Positions 1 to 15,000 of a stretch of DNA of 64,000 bases are shown here, in pieces (the first letter of the stretch is position 1; each line of letters starts with the position of its first letter). Where the stretch lies: contig LSRY02000023.1 in the NCBI GenBank assembly GCA_001643675.2, positions 969,001-1,033,000 of the forward strand, in the 5' to 3' direction. Source of the stretch: Monocercomonoides exilis. Its lineage: Eukaryota > Preaxostyla > Oxymonadida > Polymastigidae. A program made the position numbers and the translations under genes. Below the pieces are notes generated by a model. It was not told the origin of the DNA. It saw only the letters and a list, made by a program, of their open reading frames with translations, and searched no databases.

Positions 1-3000
1 AAGTGGAAGAGTATGTTTGAAGAGGAGATGGAGAAATAGAAGGAACAGAAGAAGAAGAAGAAGAAGCAGAAGAAGGCTGCGCTGAATTAACAGTCACCAC
101 AGCAGATGAGGCAGAAGGAGAGCCTGTCACAAACTCCTCTATTCTCTTTGGAAAAGAGAGAGAAAGCAGCAAAAGCGACGAAAACGAGCCGATTGAGGCG
201 AAATCACGCAGAAGCAGGAAAAGAGCAGTGAGTCTAACAAAATGAACCTGGTTGGCTGGGACAATGAAAGAAAGCAAAGAAAGCAGGAATGAATGCAGCA
301 AAGCAAGTGAGGCAGACAAGAAAGGGGTGGGAAGAAGCGAAAGGGAAGCGAAATAAGGCTGAAGGGGCATGGGAGGGAGAGGAGGGAAGAGAGAGGAAAA
401 ACCAATATCGTCGTATCTTCTTTTCGCTTTTCTTCTCTCTATCTCTGAGTTCAGCCCTTCAAACTCGTCGTTCTCCTGAAGCAAAGAGCTTATTGCATTC
501 ATCTTCCTGCTGAACCCTCTTGCTCCTCCTTTTGCTTCGTTTCTTCTTCTGTTTCTCTCTTTCCTCAGCTTCCATCGCAAGTCAAGCTCTTCAGACACAC
601 CAACAACAAGAAGAGTTTTCATTGCAGACAGCAAAACGCGATTGAAATACAACACAGCCATTTTATCGTCACATTCCAGATAGAAATAAGTGAGCCAGGG
701 GAGTGGGAGTTTGGTGCTGGAGTGAGAAAAGGAAAGAGAAGAAGAAGAAGAAGAGGAGGAGGAAGAGGAAGAGGAAGTGGAAGGAGAAGAAGGAGATGTG
801 TTAAACAAACCAGGAGAATTCAAACTGTTCAATCCAAAAGTCGATCCATAATGTTTCCCAAACGAAACATGCTGCTGAATCAACTGGAACACACACTCAT
901 TCAAAAAGAGCGAGGCAGAATTGACTGAAGACGTCAAAAATGACTCTAATTCTCTCATCCACACAACAAACAGAGGATGATTATTGTTCTTACTGCTAAT
1001 ATTGTTATTGATACTATTGCTGCTATTGCTGCTATTGCTATTGTTAACGGCATTGTTGTTGATGTTACTGCCATTTCCATTCTGGATGTAGCTGTCGAAG
1101 AGAAAGTGCATCCAGAGGCGGAGGAGGGAGCCAGCGTTGACAGTGGTGGAGGAAGGAAGGAGAATGGTGTGGGGAGAGAAAGAGGACAAAGCAGGAATAG
1201 CTGAAAGAGTTGGGGTGAGGGTGATGCCAGAAACGAAGCTGCGAGAGAAGGAAGAAGAAGAAGAAGAAGAGAAAGAAGCAGAGGATGAGATGCTGGGAGA
1301 GTAATAAATAGGAGCAGGAGAAGAGGAGGAAGAAAGGGAAGAGGTGGAAGGAGAAGAAGGGATGGGGCCGATGTGTGGGGAGGAGGCACGAAGAAGAGGA
1401 GAAGAATAACCAGAAGAAGAAGAAGAGGAAGAGGAAGAAGAAGAAGAGGAAGAAGAAGAAGAAGGAACAACAATATTAGTGTGGCTGTTGATGAAGAGGG
1501 AGAAAGTGTGTTTGTTGGAAGAGAGGGGAGAAGAGGTGAAAGCTAAAGGAAAGACAGGAATTGGCATTTGGTTGAGAGAAATGGATGATACAGAGGAGGA
1601 GGAGGAAGAAGAAGAAGAAATCAATGATGATGATGCTTCAGATGTTGATGAAGTTTGTATTTCTTCTTTGGATGCAATGTTAGACAAAGTAGAAGATTTT
1701 GCTGTTTCTTTGTTCTTTTTTGATGTATTTTCTGTTTTTGTTTCATTCTCTTTTGTTTCTTGATGTCCAATTGATGACTGTTCCTTTGCTTGATTGTCTG
1801 TATTCACTTCTGAATTCAAATTTCTCTCATTCTCATTCTCTTTCTTTGTAACATCTTTGCTTTCTCCCTTTCCTTCCTTTACTTTCTCCTCTCCTTTTCC
1901 TTCTTCTTCTTCTTCTTCTTCTTCTTCTTCTTCTTCTTCTTCCTCGCTTCCTCCTTCTCTCCAGCACATCAGCGCCATTTTCATTGCGATTCCGAACGAG
2001 ACAAAGAAAGATTGGCTGTTCAGAAAGAGAGAATGAAGAAAAGCTTCGTTGCTTTTGTGGATGTTTGATAGAGTCGAAGGAAGAAGAAGAGATCTTCTTT
2101 GAGAAGAAGAAAGAGGATGATGAAGGAGAGAGAAGAAAGAGGATGAAGAAGAGTGAGAAGAAGGAGAAGGCGAAAGAGAAGGAGAAGAAGAAGGAGAAAG
2201 AGGAAGAGAAAGAGTCGAAGAAGAAAAGGAAGAAGACAACGAAGAAGTAGTTAGTGACATCGAAGACAAAGCAGAAGACGAAAGTGGATTTGAAGAAGAT
2301 GAGGAAGAAGATAGAGAGGAAGGAAACATTGACTGAAAACGAAGATTGGGGGAATTATTCGAAGTGAGTGAAAGAGCGGGAGAGGAAAGATCAGAAAGAT
2401 CATTAGAAGAAGCAAGAGCAGAAGAGGAAGAAGAGGAAGAGGAAGAAGAAGAAGAAGAAAGAGAAGAAGAGGTGCGAGGAAACTGATGTGCCAGTTTGCT
2501 TGGTGAATTGGAAGGAGACAGATTCAAAGAAAGCTTTCGGGCAGGCACAGGGACGAGAGGAGGACGTCTTTCTGTGTAATTGTCTTCATTGTTACCCCTT
2601 TCGTATTCTTCTCTTTCTCTTTCCTTCTCTTTCTCTCTTTCTCCACCTTCTCCTTCTCCTTCATCTTCTGAAGATGAAGCTGACACTGCCTTATCATATG
2701 CAATCTCATTGTATTCCATCTGATTGCTTTTCTCTTCATTTCTCGCTTGTTCTGGCTGCAAAGTCGCAAAAATCACTGGAACATTTGAATTTTCTGTGTT
2801 ATTGTTCATTTTCTCAGTCATTTCGTTTTCTTTGGAGTCATCAACAGGATAAATACGATCATAGAACAAGAGATATGCACACGTTGTCTTTGCCACTTTA
2901 AACCTTTCCTTTTCTCTCTTCTCTCTTCTTCTTTCCTTTCTCTCCTTTTCTCTCTCCTTCTCTCTTTCTCTTTCTTCTTCTCTCCGATTCCTCTCCTTCT

Positions 3001-6000
3001 CCTTCCCTTTCACTTTCACAGAGCCAAAACATTCCTCTTCCAACACACTCACATCCTCCACAACACTCACTTTCTCATCGTCAAACCGGATCCAACGAAA
3101 CGGCGCTTGCTTTTCTTTCACAAGAGAATAATAACGCCCTCCTTCTGCTTCTCCTTCGTGGCATATGATTCCACTCAGACGGAAGAGGAAGCTTTTTCGG
3201 GAGGCAGAAGAAGAAGAAGAAGAAGAAGAAGAAGAAGAAGAAGAAGAAGAGACAGGAATAGCTGTGGCGGAGAGCTTGTGTGGAGTTGAGGAAGCAGAAG
3301 AAATGAGAGAGAATGAAGGAGAAATAGAAAGAGAGGGAGAAGGAGATGGGGAAGGGGAAGGAGATGGAAGGGGAGAGAAAGAAGAAGAAGGATAAGGTGA
3401 AAGAGAAGGAGATGGAGAAGGCGGAAACGAAGGTGAAGAAGGCAAGTCACATTGCATAAGATAATCGCCTCTTCGTTTTGTACTCAGAAATTCATTGTTT
3501 TCTTCTTCATCTTCTTCTGAAAGCATTCCATTTGTTTCAGCAATCTTCTTCTCTTCTGAATAATCCCACATATCCAGCACTTCATCCTCCAGAGGAAACG
3601 CAAATGTGTCAAACAGCTTGTCCCTCGCCATCTTCTTCGGATCTTCCTGGAATCTCTTCAGGTGGAATATAAGTGTGTTGGGCAGTTTTCTGAACAAAGA
3701 ACAGGCAGTTGTTATGTTTTCTGCTTTATCTCTTCTTCCACTTCCATTTCCATTTCCACTTTCTCCTTCTCTTTCTCTTCCACATTGCTGGCATTCAACA
3801 GCATTCTCACCTTTCATCTCTTCTTCTGCGCTCATCGCTCTCAACGACTGAACCAATGATGTGTGATATTTCACTTCAATCGGAAGAATTGTGAATCTCT
3901 TGCTTTGTGTGGTTACGTGCCTCTTCTGCTGGCAATGGGAATAAGTTACCATTTCTCCGCCAAATAGACGCTTGATAAGGTTGTCTGGAAGAGAAAGAGG
4001 AGACAAGAAAGAAGTGGCTAATGACGATGAAGAAGTAGAACGATTCATCGAATTCAGATGAAAACGCGAATTTTTCGACTTTAATGACAGCTTCTTCCCG
4101 CTTTCTCTTTCTTTTTCTGCCTCCAAATACAACTTCTGCTTCTCTTTCTCTTTCTCAACTGCTTTTTCCTGCTTTGCAATGCAATATGCTTCAATATCAT
4201 CAAACAAAACATTCAGAAATTCATCAGCATCTATCTGTTTTGCAGGAGAAAGAAGGCTGCCATCAGAAGAATGGAGAATGGTGAACAAAAAGGAAGGATC
4301 TAAAAACGGGAAATGAGTCTCCTGAAGATGAGCAAACAGAGTTTGGAGAGAATGGAACACAGAAGATGTTTGAGAGGTTGAGATATTCTTGTTGCTATCC
4401 GATGTTAAAGAAGAAGAAGAAGAAGAAGATGATGATGATGATGATAATGAAGATGAAGGCAAAGAAAGAGCAGTTGTGGAAGAAGAAGACAAAGGAGAAG
4501 GTTTCTCAGTCTGACTTGAAGCAAAGATATCAGAGGAGGAAGAAGAAGAAGGCGAAGACGATATTAGAAGAGGAGAAGAAGAGCGAGTGAAGAGGCTTCG
4601 ATGCTTCTCCAATGGTGTTGTAGCTGATATAATCATTTCTCTGTCTTGTTTGTCTCTTTCTCTTCTCTGCACATCCTGGAGAGTGAATGCGAAAAGTGAG
4701 AATCTGAATGGAAGATGCATAAACAGCTGCTGAATAACTGCATTGAAATAGCATGTTGCTCCCAAGTTGACAAGGCCAGCGTAGCCAATGGCCCATCGAT
4801 TGTTGCACATTGGCAAAGAAGGAGAGCGTAAAGAAGAAGGTGAAAGCAAAGAAGAATTTGAAGAAGAATACGATGAAGATGAAGAAGATATGTTATTTTC
4901 CGTTTGTTGCTGATTATTGGAGTTAATTTCATTACCAAATGGATCTGAAGGAGGGATTCCAGTGATGACAGCAAGAAGAGAAGTAGCACTGAAATCAATG
5001 GCCGATTGAGTTGAGGTTGCAAAAATCGAATTTGTGCTGTTATTTTCTTGTGTGAAAGTGGATTTTATCATCTTTTGAAGTTCTTTTTGTGCTCTTTTGA
5101 AAGAGAAGAAATTATTTCCTGGGTCTGAATATGAGCCAATTTCATCTGCATCATCTTCTTCTTTGTTGATGTTGTTATTATCATAGCAATCTTCAATTCC
5201 ACAATGAAACACTTGCTCAAACATCTTGTTGATTTTCTCTTTTGCAATGAAAGCACGTTGAGAATCCGATAAAGAATCAGAGGAAGAGGAAGAAGATGAA
5301 TAGCAAGAAGATATATTGTATTCATTCTGACTCTTCCTTCTGAATTCTAGAATTCTCCCAAACGACTCCACCGATGTGTATCTTTGTGTGTTCTCCTTTT
5401 TCCTAACTTGCGCTTCTTTTTCACTCCAAACAGAATAGTTTTCGCTCAAAAGAGAAGAAAACGAATGACTTCTTGAAAGCGAAGAGGTCGGGGTGGAAGG
5501 AGCAAAAGGCAGCGATGTGGAAGCAGAGCGAGAAAGAGAAGGATAAGTGAAGGAATAATTCTTGTTGTATCTGTCTTTTCTGCTTCTCTGCTCTTCCCTT
5601 TTCTTCCTCGCCACAACATCTTCCTGCACTTTGCGCATCCACTTCAACGCTGAAGAAGGCAGAGTGATGCAAACTGTCGCCTCTCTCCTCTTCTTCATCT
5701 GCAAATCAGCACACAGAGAAATAAACAGCGACAGATTCTGCGAGCTTCCGCGGCACAGACAAAGAAGCAGAATAAACGCAGCATTTCGCGAAGATTCCAT
5801 TCGACATTGAGGAGAAGAGAAAGAGCGTAGAGATGAATCGAGGGGTGCTGGCTCTGAAAGAGGAGAGGTTTGAAATAGAGAACGCAATGAAAAAGAAGAA
5901 GTTGCTGTTGATGACGAAAAGGATGTTGAAGGAGCATTTGAGAGATAGCGAACTTGGAATGAAGACGGGGCAGAGGAGAAAGAGTTTGGCAGATCAAAAT

Positions 6001-9000
6001 TAGAAGATGAATGCGGAGGAAGTCCAATGGACGATCCAAACAAAGGAGAACCTTCCTTTCGTGGAGTGCTGTGAGCACTATCAACTTCATCAGACAAAGC
6101 GGATGACGATGAAGAAGAGGATGAAATCGATGAAAATCTCTTTCTCTCTTTTTCATCTGCGTTTTCTTCAGCATTCCAGCAGTTCTCGTCAGTGGATTTA
6201 TCTTGCGCTTCTTCTTCTTCTTCTGTTCCTTTATCCTTTTGATTGCCTTCTCCAAATACCTCCTTTCTTTTTGTTCTTCTTTTATTTTCAGTATGAATTG
6301 AAGTGCTGTCTTCATCAGCATCAATCTCTGAATCAATTTCTGTGCCTTCTCCTTCATCAGTCGTTCCTCTTCCACTTTCCATCTCGTCTCTTCCATCAAT
6401 CCCATCATTCCCTTCGTTCCCTTCATTCCCTTCGTTCTCCTCTTCACTCATCCATTCTCTGGTGCACACCTCTTCTTCTGGTGGAGACACACTCATCAGC
6501 ATGTGGAAGAAGACATGGGAGATCAGAAAATGAGGAGATGAAACGCCAAGTTCTGTTTTGAACTTTGACGAAAGCTGAGCAAAAGGTGAATGCGATTTGG
6601 AAGAAGAAGCGGTTGTTTTATTTGCTTTCTGTGGAAGATTTGAATTGTCTTGTTGATTCAACAAAGAATTCATTGTAATATTGCTTTTGTCTTCATTCTC
6701 TGTTTTGCTATCCAATCGTTTTGAGTGCAATCCAATTAAATACACAATAAGATGAACAAGACGAATGAGGATGACATCTTTTCCTTCTTTTCTGTTTCGT
6801 ATTGTGTGTCTTTGGAATGACTCGATTGTTGGGCGCTGCTTAATAATGCAGATGAGAATGTCAATAACATCCTCCAAATGAAGAAGAGTTATCTTTTCTT
6901 CCATCTGTTCTTTTTGAATGTTCTGTTTTTCATCATCAGTTTTTCCTTCTTCCTTTGTGATAGCATTGTGTTTCTCACAAGAAATCGTTAAGTCTCTTCT
7001 TTTAACTTCCCATTTTTGAGATGAAAGACTCAGAATATTACGAAAGACAAGGAAGAAAGCATCTGTTTGAGTTGAGGGCTTAATCATATCAAGGTTCTCC
7101 AAGCCAAATAGGAAGATTTGGGTAAGAGGATACAAAAGAGGAGGAAGTGATGAAGAAATTTCAGCTATTGAAGAAGATATTTGTGATTTTCTGTTTATTT
7201 GTTGTTCATCTGTTAAATCAGAATGAAGATGAATTTCTTCATTCATTTTTCCATTCATTTTTTCTTTTTCTTCCATTCGAGTTGCGAATTCACAGATAAC
7301 AGCACCCCATTCAGCTCGAATTCTGCTTGAAACAGGCAAAAATATGAGTGTCAGAATGAAAGGATCAATAAAAGTTGATCCAAACAAAGCAGCAAAGAGA
7401 TTTTCAGATGGATGCTGATTCAATGAAGATGTATCAGCCAATTCTATTTTTGTTCCATTTTCTGTTGAATTGTCCATTTCATTCTCTTTTTCAATTGCAT
7501 TTGTTTCCTCTTCATGATCTTCAATTGAATTCAAGCAGAATGACAAGGAATGCACAAGTGACATGCAAATTAGCACTGCCTCTTCTGCTTCTGGTGTTTG
7601 CACATCAATAGACTCACACATCTGCTGCTGCTTATATGTCTGTTGTGGCAGTTGTTGTTGTATTGGTTTATTTCTTCTTCTTTCTTCTTTGTTTGTTTGA
7701 GAAGCAATGGAAAATGAGGGTGAAGCATCCATAAAAAACGCAGAGGAAATCAAAAGCCCGTTGTTCATTGGAACAACACGTTGAGTCTCTTCTTCGACTT
7801 CTCTCTGTGTTATGATTTGTGTTCCTTCGAATTCGCTCCTGTCTTTTTCTCCTTCCATTTCTCTTTCTCCTTCTCTTTCTCCTTCTCTTTCTTCTCCTTC
7901 TTCTTCAAAAGTATTCCTTGGAGTCAAAATATCTTCTGCAGTTACAGCAGAAGCTGAAGATGCCTGTGTTGAAGACAAATAAGTTTGATACGAATCAGAA
8001 TGCATAGAAGTCATCTGGTTGATCATTCTTGTTATTTCTCCTTCGCTTCGAGGTGGCTGTGAATGCAAAATGTCAATTGGATCAAAAACAACCTTCGAAT
8101 CAGTCAAAACTGGTTTGCTATTGTCATTTTTTCTTTCATTCAATATCTTCTTCTGCCAATCATTCATCATCTTCAAGCAAAGGGAAATGGAAGTGTTGCC
8201 TTTGAATAGCACACCCAGCTCGATCGCTGCTTGGATTGTCTGAGAAACAGAAAAGAGAACACAAAGAGACAAAAGACGGAAGATGAAGGAGACAAGAAAA
8301 GATGAATTGAAAGATGATGATGTTGATGATGTTGAGGAGGAGGAGAAGGAAGAAGAAGAAGAAGATCCATAAGAAGAATGAAGCTGTTTGAGAAGAATAT
8401 TCAATAAGTCCATTCTGATTGATGTCTTCTTCTCTCTTTCATTTCCTAAAAATCCTTCTTTTTCTGCATTTTTTGAGTGAATTGTGGTATTATTGTAGTT
8501 CATACAGTCAAACCCATTCATTATTGATGCTCTTTTCTGAGAAGAAAATGAATGAGGAACGATAAGAATTGAAGAAATGGCACGAATCAATGAAAGAAAG
8601 AGAGAGGAACGAAGAGTTGGCGAAAGAGGAATAAACGGAGGAGCAAATATGGAAGACTCATATAATTGAGAAGAGAAAGAGGAGGTTAAAGAAGAAGAAG
8701 AGGAGGAGGAGGAAGAAGAAGAAGAAAATGAAGAAGGTACATTTGAATTAGAAGACACAGAAGAAGCAGAAGAGGTGCGAGAAAGAAGAGAGGCAGCGCT
8801 TCCAGAAAAGTCGAAAAGACACAGCACTTTCACCAGAGAAAGAAGCCCTCCATTTTCCACAAACCATTTTGCCCATTCACTTTGAGAGCGGAATGGAAGA
8901 GGAGAAGGAGAAGGAGAAGAGGGAGAAGAGGAAGAAGAAGAAGAAATAATGCAATTTGATGAAGAAGCAGAAGCTGAAGAAGAAGAAGAAGAAGATGATG

Positions 9001-12000
9001 ATGATGAATACAAATAACAAGAAACTGAAGCATTTCTTTCTGAGTCAGGAAACAAATTCAATCTGTTCTCTATTGCTCTTAAAGCATAGAGCATTTGGTG
9101 TGGATGATGAATATCAAACAAAGAATTGAAAGTTTGATCGAAATAAATGGAAGGTTGGATTTTGGCTTTCTGAATAACATTCTTCTGCTCTTCTTCATCG
9201 GATATCTCTTCAATTTTCCCTTCTTTTTCATTATTTTCTTCTTTTTCTTCTTTTTCTTTTTCTTTTTCTTTTTCTTTAATTTCTTCTTTTCCTTCTTTTC
9301 CTTCTTTTTCATCTGAATTTTGGTCAAAACGAAGCATCGACTGAACAAAAGAGAGAGTCGGAAGGAAAGAAAGAATGCGCCAAGAAACAGCAGAAATTGC
9401 AGGGGACAAATCAAGTGACCCAAAGAGAAGGGTTTCTAAGGAAAGAGAAGAAGAAGAGGAAGAAGAGGAAGAAGAGGAAGAAGAGGAAGAAGAGGAAGAG
9501 GAAGAAGATGATGATGAAGGGATATTTGTTGATAAGTCAGCTAATTCTTTATCTGCAGTTATTTGTGATGGAGGCGGAAACAATACAGAAGCAGAAGAAT
9601 CTTCAATTTTCTCTGTTTCTTCTCCTTCTCTTCTCATTTCAATCTTCACATTCTCCTTCTTCTCTTCATATTTTCCTTTAAATCCATTTGAAAAGCTATC
9701 AACTTCAACTTCAACAGAAGAGACAAGAGAAGATGGCTGGAGCATCTTTGGCACGGCAGAAAAGGGATAAATAGCAGAAATATGCGAAGAAGAAGGGTTT
9801 TTGTCAGAAAAAGGTGAATAATTGGATTGATTAATTGAAGAAGAAGAGGAGGAAGAAGAAGAAGAAGTGGAAGGTATAAACACGTCGCAATCAAAATGGA
9901 TGATGATTGGCTTTGAAAGAGAAGAATGCGAAAGAGTTGGAGAAACAACAGAAGAAGAATGTTTGTCTTTTGATGATGAAAAAATAGTTGAAAGAGAGGA
10001 AGAAGACGAAGAAGAGTTTAATTTTCTCTTCTTGTCATTCAATTTGGATGAAGAAAAGATAAATCCTCTTTTCAATCCAAAGTTTCCTGCTTTTGTTGTC
10101 TCAATTTCTTCATTGTCTTCTTCGCCTTCTTCGCCTTCTTCTTTTCCATTTCGATAATTACCCTCATCTTTGTAGGCACCTTCTCCTTCTTCTCCTTCTC
10201 CTTCATCGTCTTCTTCTTCTCCATCATCTTCTCCATTTTCATCATCGTCTTCCTCTCCTTCACTTTGATGATTCCCTTCATTTTCATCTGTTTCCTCCAT
10301 TTCTTCTCCAAATTCCTTCCCATTCTCAATCTCCTTCTCCATCTTCTCTTTCTTCTTCTCTTTCTTCTTCTTCCTCTTCCTCTCTTTCTTTGTTTCCACT
10401 CCAACCACATTAAACAAAGAGTTGCTTCTGTTCCTTCGAATTCTGATAAGCTCAGCATTTTCAATAGGAAAAGCAACATCTGCCAAAGATTCCGTCCATC
10501 GGGTGACATCTTTGCCATTCAGAGACAAGCGAAGGAGGGAGAAGGGAATAAGAGGAAGAGTGAAGGAGAAAAGAGAAGAAGAGGAGGAAGAGGAAGAAGA
10601 GACGGAAGAAGAGAAAGAGGAAAGTGAGGATGATGATGATGATGAATATGATATAATTGGTTCAATTGCATCATTCATTGATTTGAGAAGAGGTGTATTT
10701 AAAATAAAGTCATCGACATCTGCTTCAAATGGAATGGAAGGTGGAAGCGATATTTGCGAGAAACCAACTCTGTTATTTTCACCCTCATTTAAATTCTTAT
10801 TGATTTCTTTGATTTCTTTTTCGACTTTGCTTGCTTTGTTATTAATAAGACTTTCTGAAATTTTATTGTTAACTTCACTTTCACAAATTGAATCTTTCAT
10901 TTTAAATTCTTTCAGTTCAATTTCATAATTAGGACATAAAGAAAGCCTTTTAGCAATGCTGTATCGAATGCTCTGAATGCAGTCATTTTCATCACACAGG
11001 AAAATTAAAGTGGATGGATAATTAGATTGGGAATGAGATAAAGAAGAAGAGGAAGAAGAATTTAATGTGGAAGAAGGAGCTGACAGTAAGTTTTGAGAGT
11101 AATTTGATGATGATGATGATGAATTCATTCTCTTTAGCATTTCAGCTTCTTCTTTGCTATGTACATTTATATGCACAACCACCACAATCGTTTTGAAAGG
11201 CCCATGAAGAGAAGAACTAGAATCTTTCCTTCTGAACAATGAAAGTTGATTCTGATGAATACAATTGGCAGAGAAAAGTGTGTTTTGTTGTTGGATGTTT
11301 GAAGATTTGTTGAATAGATCGGAATTTGCATTGTTATTTTGGAAGTTATTAAGAGGATGTGGATGTCTCAATGAAGGATGGATGAAGCTGTTGAAGATGA
11401 TGATGAAATCGAGCAGCATTTTCAGTGCATTCTCCGCTCGAACATACAAAAGAGGAGGGATTTTAGGCAAATATTGAGAAGATGGAGAAGAAGAAGAAGA
11501 AGAAGCAAAAACAGGATTTTCAACTGAATCGGTCTTAAATGAACTTTCATCAATTTTTGTTGAATTTCCATTTTTATTCGTTCTCTCTCTCATTTTCACT
11601 TCCTTCAGTAATGCTGATATTTCCTTCCCCACAAACTTGCACAATTTTGAGGCAGATTCATTGAACTGAATGCAAAACTGGTTGAAAAGAACAGACAAAA
11701 CTTCAACTGGAACAGAAATGCTGCTTGGAATATTCAAAGTTTGTGTTCGGTTGTTTGAAATTGACTGAAAAGAAGAAGATTTCTGTGGGTCTTCTTTTTC
11801 CTTTGGATTGTTGTTCTCCTGTATTTCACGTTTAGAAACTTCTTTTATCTTCTCTCTCTTCTTTCTTCTTCTTTTCTCGCTTCCTTCTGTTTCTTTCCCT
11901 TCACTGTTCTCCTTTTCTTTCTCTTTCTCCTTCTCCTTCTTTATCTTCTCTATTGCATTCAGTGAGTAATTCCATATCATTGAAATTGTTGGTGTCTTGT

Positions 12001-15000
12001 TTGAATCCAGAGCTTGTGATGGAACGATTGGAAGAGACAAATAAGAAGGAAAAGAAAAGAATGGAAGAACTATGCTTGTATTTGTTTCGCTTCCGAATTG
12101 AGCTGAAGGAGAAAGATGTGAAGTTGACAATGAAGAAGAAGATGATGATGATGAAGCAGAAGCAGAAGTTGAATTCGAAAATGAAGAGATTTTCTCTTCT
12201 TTTTCAGAAGAACTATTCGATTCAAGCTGCAATTTTCTCATTTGGCTGCCAATTCTCCTTTCTCCAAGGTGTGTGATGAGCTGATTGATCAGATGAAGAT
12301 TGTCAAATGCATTTGGAACAAGAAAAGACAGTATTGTTTCGCGAGAAAGAGAAGAAATGCATTTTAATTCGTCTTTTGTGGTTGGAAAAGTCGGAGGAAG
12401 AAGAGAAATAGAAGGGAAGATGGTGGTAACACGGGAAGAAGAAGAGGAAGAAGAGGAAGAAGAGGAAAATGAAAAAGATGATGTTGATGGAGTTTGCATT
12501 GTTATCTCCCACATAATTCTTTTTCCTTCGTGTTCAAGTCGTTCCAGCGCAAATATTTCAGAATCTATTTTTTCCAACATTTTCTTCTTTTCCAGTTCAT
12601 CAACTTCATCTTCTTCCTGCTGCTTCTTCTTTCTTTCTTCTTCTTTCTTCTTCTCTTCTCTTCTCTTCTCTTCGTCTTTCTCAAGTTTCTCTCTCATAAT
12701 CACAATCATGTTGTGTATATGAGCCAACTGTTCCTTCTTCTTTTTCGCTTTCTTCATTTTCTCTTCCATCTCTTCCTTTTCATCGCCACTTTCTGTGTTG
12801 CTCTGCTCTTCCTCTTCTTCTTCTTCACTTTCATCATCTTCATCTTCTCCATCTTCATCTTTCTCCTTCTCCTTCTCCTTCTCCTTCTCTTTACCTTTTT
12901 CCTTTTCCTTTTCTGCTTCTTTAACTTCATCCATCATCTTCTTCAGCTTCATTTCCTTTTTCTCCACTTTCACTTTCAATTTGTTCTCTTTCTTTTCCAT
13001 TGAACTTATTCTCGTTTTGATTTCTTTCGTTCTTTCGTCTTTTTCCTTCTTTTCCTTTTCAATCACTTTTTCTTCTGCTTTTCTTGCTTCTTCCTTCTTA
13101 TATCTCTTTTCTGCAAACATTTCCAAAATTTTCCTTCTCAATTTAAGCTTCTCATATTTCATTATTCTGACTTTGTACCAAAGTGTCTGGAACAAAAGAT
13201 AAAGAGGAAGCGAAAGAGACAAAGCTGGCAAAGTTGACTGATGAGCAATTGACAATGTTGTTGTTGTTGTTGTTGTTTGTTGAGTTGATAATGAAGAGGA
13301 AGGAGATGAAGAGGAAGAAGAAGATGATGATGAGGATGAGGATGACGATGAGGATGACGATGAGGATGACGATGAGGATGACGATGAGGATGACGATGAG
13401 GATGACGATGAGGATGAGGATGACGATGACGATGAAAGAGAAAGATCTTTTGGTGAAAAAGTTGGAATAGACAATTGTTTTGAAGATGAAGATAAAGATG
13501 AAAAAGAAGAAAAAGAAGAAGAAGCAAAGATACTTGTGCTATTAGATTCAATTTCGGCATCATCTGAAAACAATGATTCTTCCTTTCGTTTGGATTTTTG
13601 TTCATTTTGCTTGTTTCCTTTGCTTTCTTCTCTTTCTTCTCTTTCTTCTCTTTCTTCACTTTCTTCACTTTCCTCATCATTTTCGCCCAGCATTTTCATC
13701 ACTAATTCATCTGCTTTCAATCTTTTCACAGCAGAAGTGTCGATTCGAGAAACAAGAAAGGCATAAAACTGAGAAAGAACAAAAGGAGCATTGGGAGAGA
13801 AAAAGGAAGAAGAGGAAGAGGAAGAGGAAGAAGGTGATGATAATGTTGAAATGTTGTATGTTTTTGAAGAGTTCCAAAAGAAAGAGCTTAAATGTGACAG
13901 AAGAGGGGAACTGGAGTTTGATAGAAGCTCAGAAGTTGTTGAAGAAAGAGATAAACCAGACAATTTCTGGATCAAAGAAGAAAACTGAGAAGAAGAAGAA
14001 GTCAATGATGAAGTCGATGAAGAGGACGAAATTGAAGAAATTGCATTTTGCAGAGTTTCCTCGTTTGCTGTGTCCAAAAAAGAAGAAGGAGAAAGAGAAG
14101 GAAAGAAAAGCAGGTTGATTAGGAATAGCAAAGAAATCTGTCGCTCATTCGATGTGATTGCATTGTCAACAGTTGTGCGAAAGAAAGAAAGCAAACGAGA
14201 AAGTGTCAAAGAAAAGCATGAGCTTCGGATAAGATGAGACAAAAATGAGAGTCTTATTGCAATGTGTCTGGAATGCGAAAAGACAGAAAAGGACAATCTG
14301 TTAGCTGTCACTGTGATTGGAGAGGAAATTGGCTTAAGCTTGTTTTGAGGGGATGCTTGTCTCAGGGGAGAGGAGCGGGAAGATGGCATTGCAGAATTTG
14401 AGGGAGAATCATTAGCTGAGAGAGGATAAGGCAATGATTGCTTTTCAGACTCAATTGCAATATTTGTTCTTCTGCTTCTTCTTTCTCTTTCTTTCCCTCT
14501 TTCTTTTTCTTTTTCTTTTTCTCTCTCACTTTGCATTGTCAGTTTCTTTGCTGCTTTTTTGTGATACAACTCCATCTCCTTCAATAACAAATCTCCAATT
14601 CCATATTTCTTCTCCAAACAGCACATCATCTCATCAATCGTATTGAAATCATATTCACATTTTGCTTCTTCTTTCTTGTCTTTTGCTTCATCCGCTTTTC
14701 CTTTCTCCTTTTCCTTCTCTTTGTCTTTGTCTTTTCCCTTCCCTTTTCCTTTCCCTTTCTTCCCTTTCATCTTTTCTTTCTTCTCTTCATTCAGAATATA
14801 AAATAGCGCTTTTCCTGAAAAAGAGAAGGAAGAATAAGGTCTGAGATCAAGCATCGTCAGCAGCTTCTCCTTCTCTTCATTCACAAACCCTCTTCTCAGC
14901 ATCAAAAGAACCTGTGGAAAAGAAGAAAAATTAGAAATAAACGACAAAAGCAAAGGAAGAGGAATATATTTCTCTCTCTCTGCAGCAGATGGGAAAATTA

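Noticed and set aside
955-1473. Leu-rich minus-strand ORF of 172 residues, and similar Leu-, Phe-, Lys- or Glu-rich ORFs throughout 1-19600
   Set aside because: All are other-frame readings of the microsatellite tracts in the giant USP gene; none is in the USP frame.
5695-6447. 250-residue minus-strand ORF rich in Lys, Arg and Leu
   Set aside because: It overlaps the USP frame in another phase, and its composition follows from the Glu/Ser-coding repeats of the real frame.
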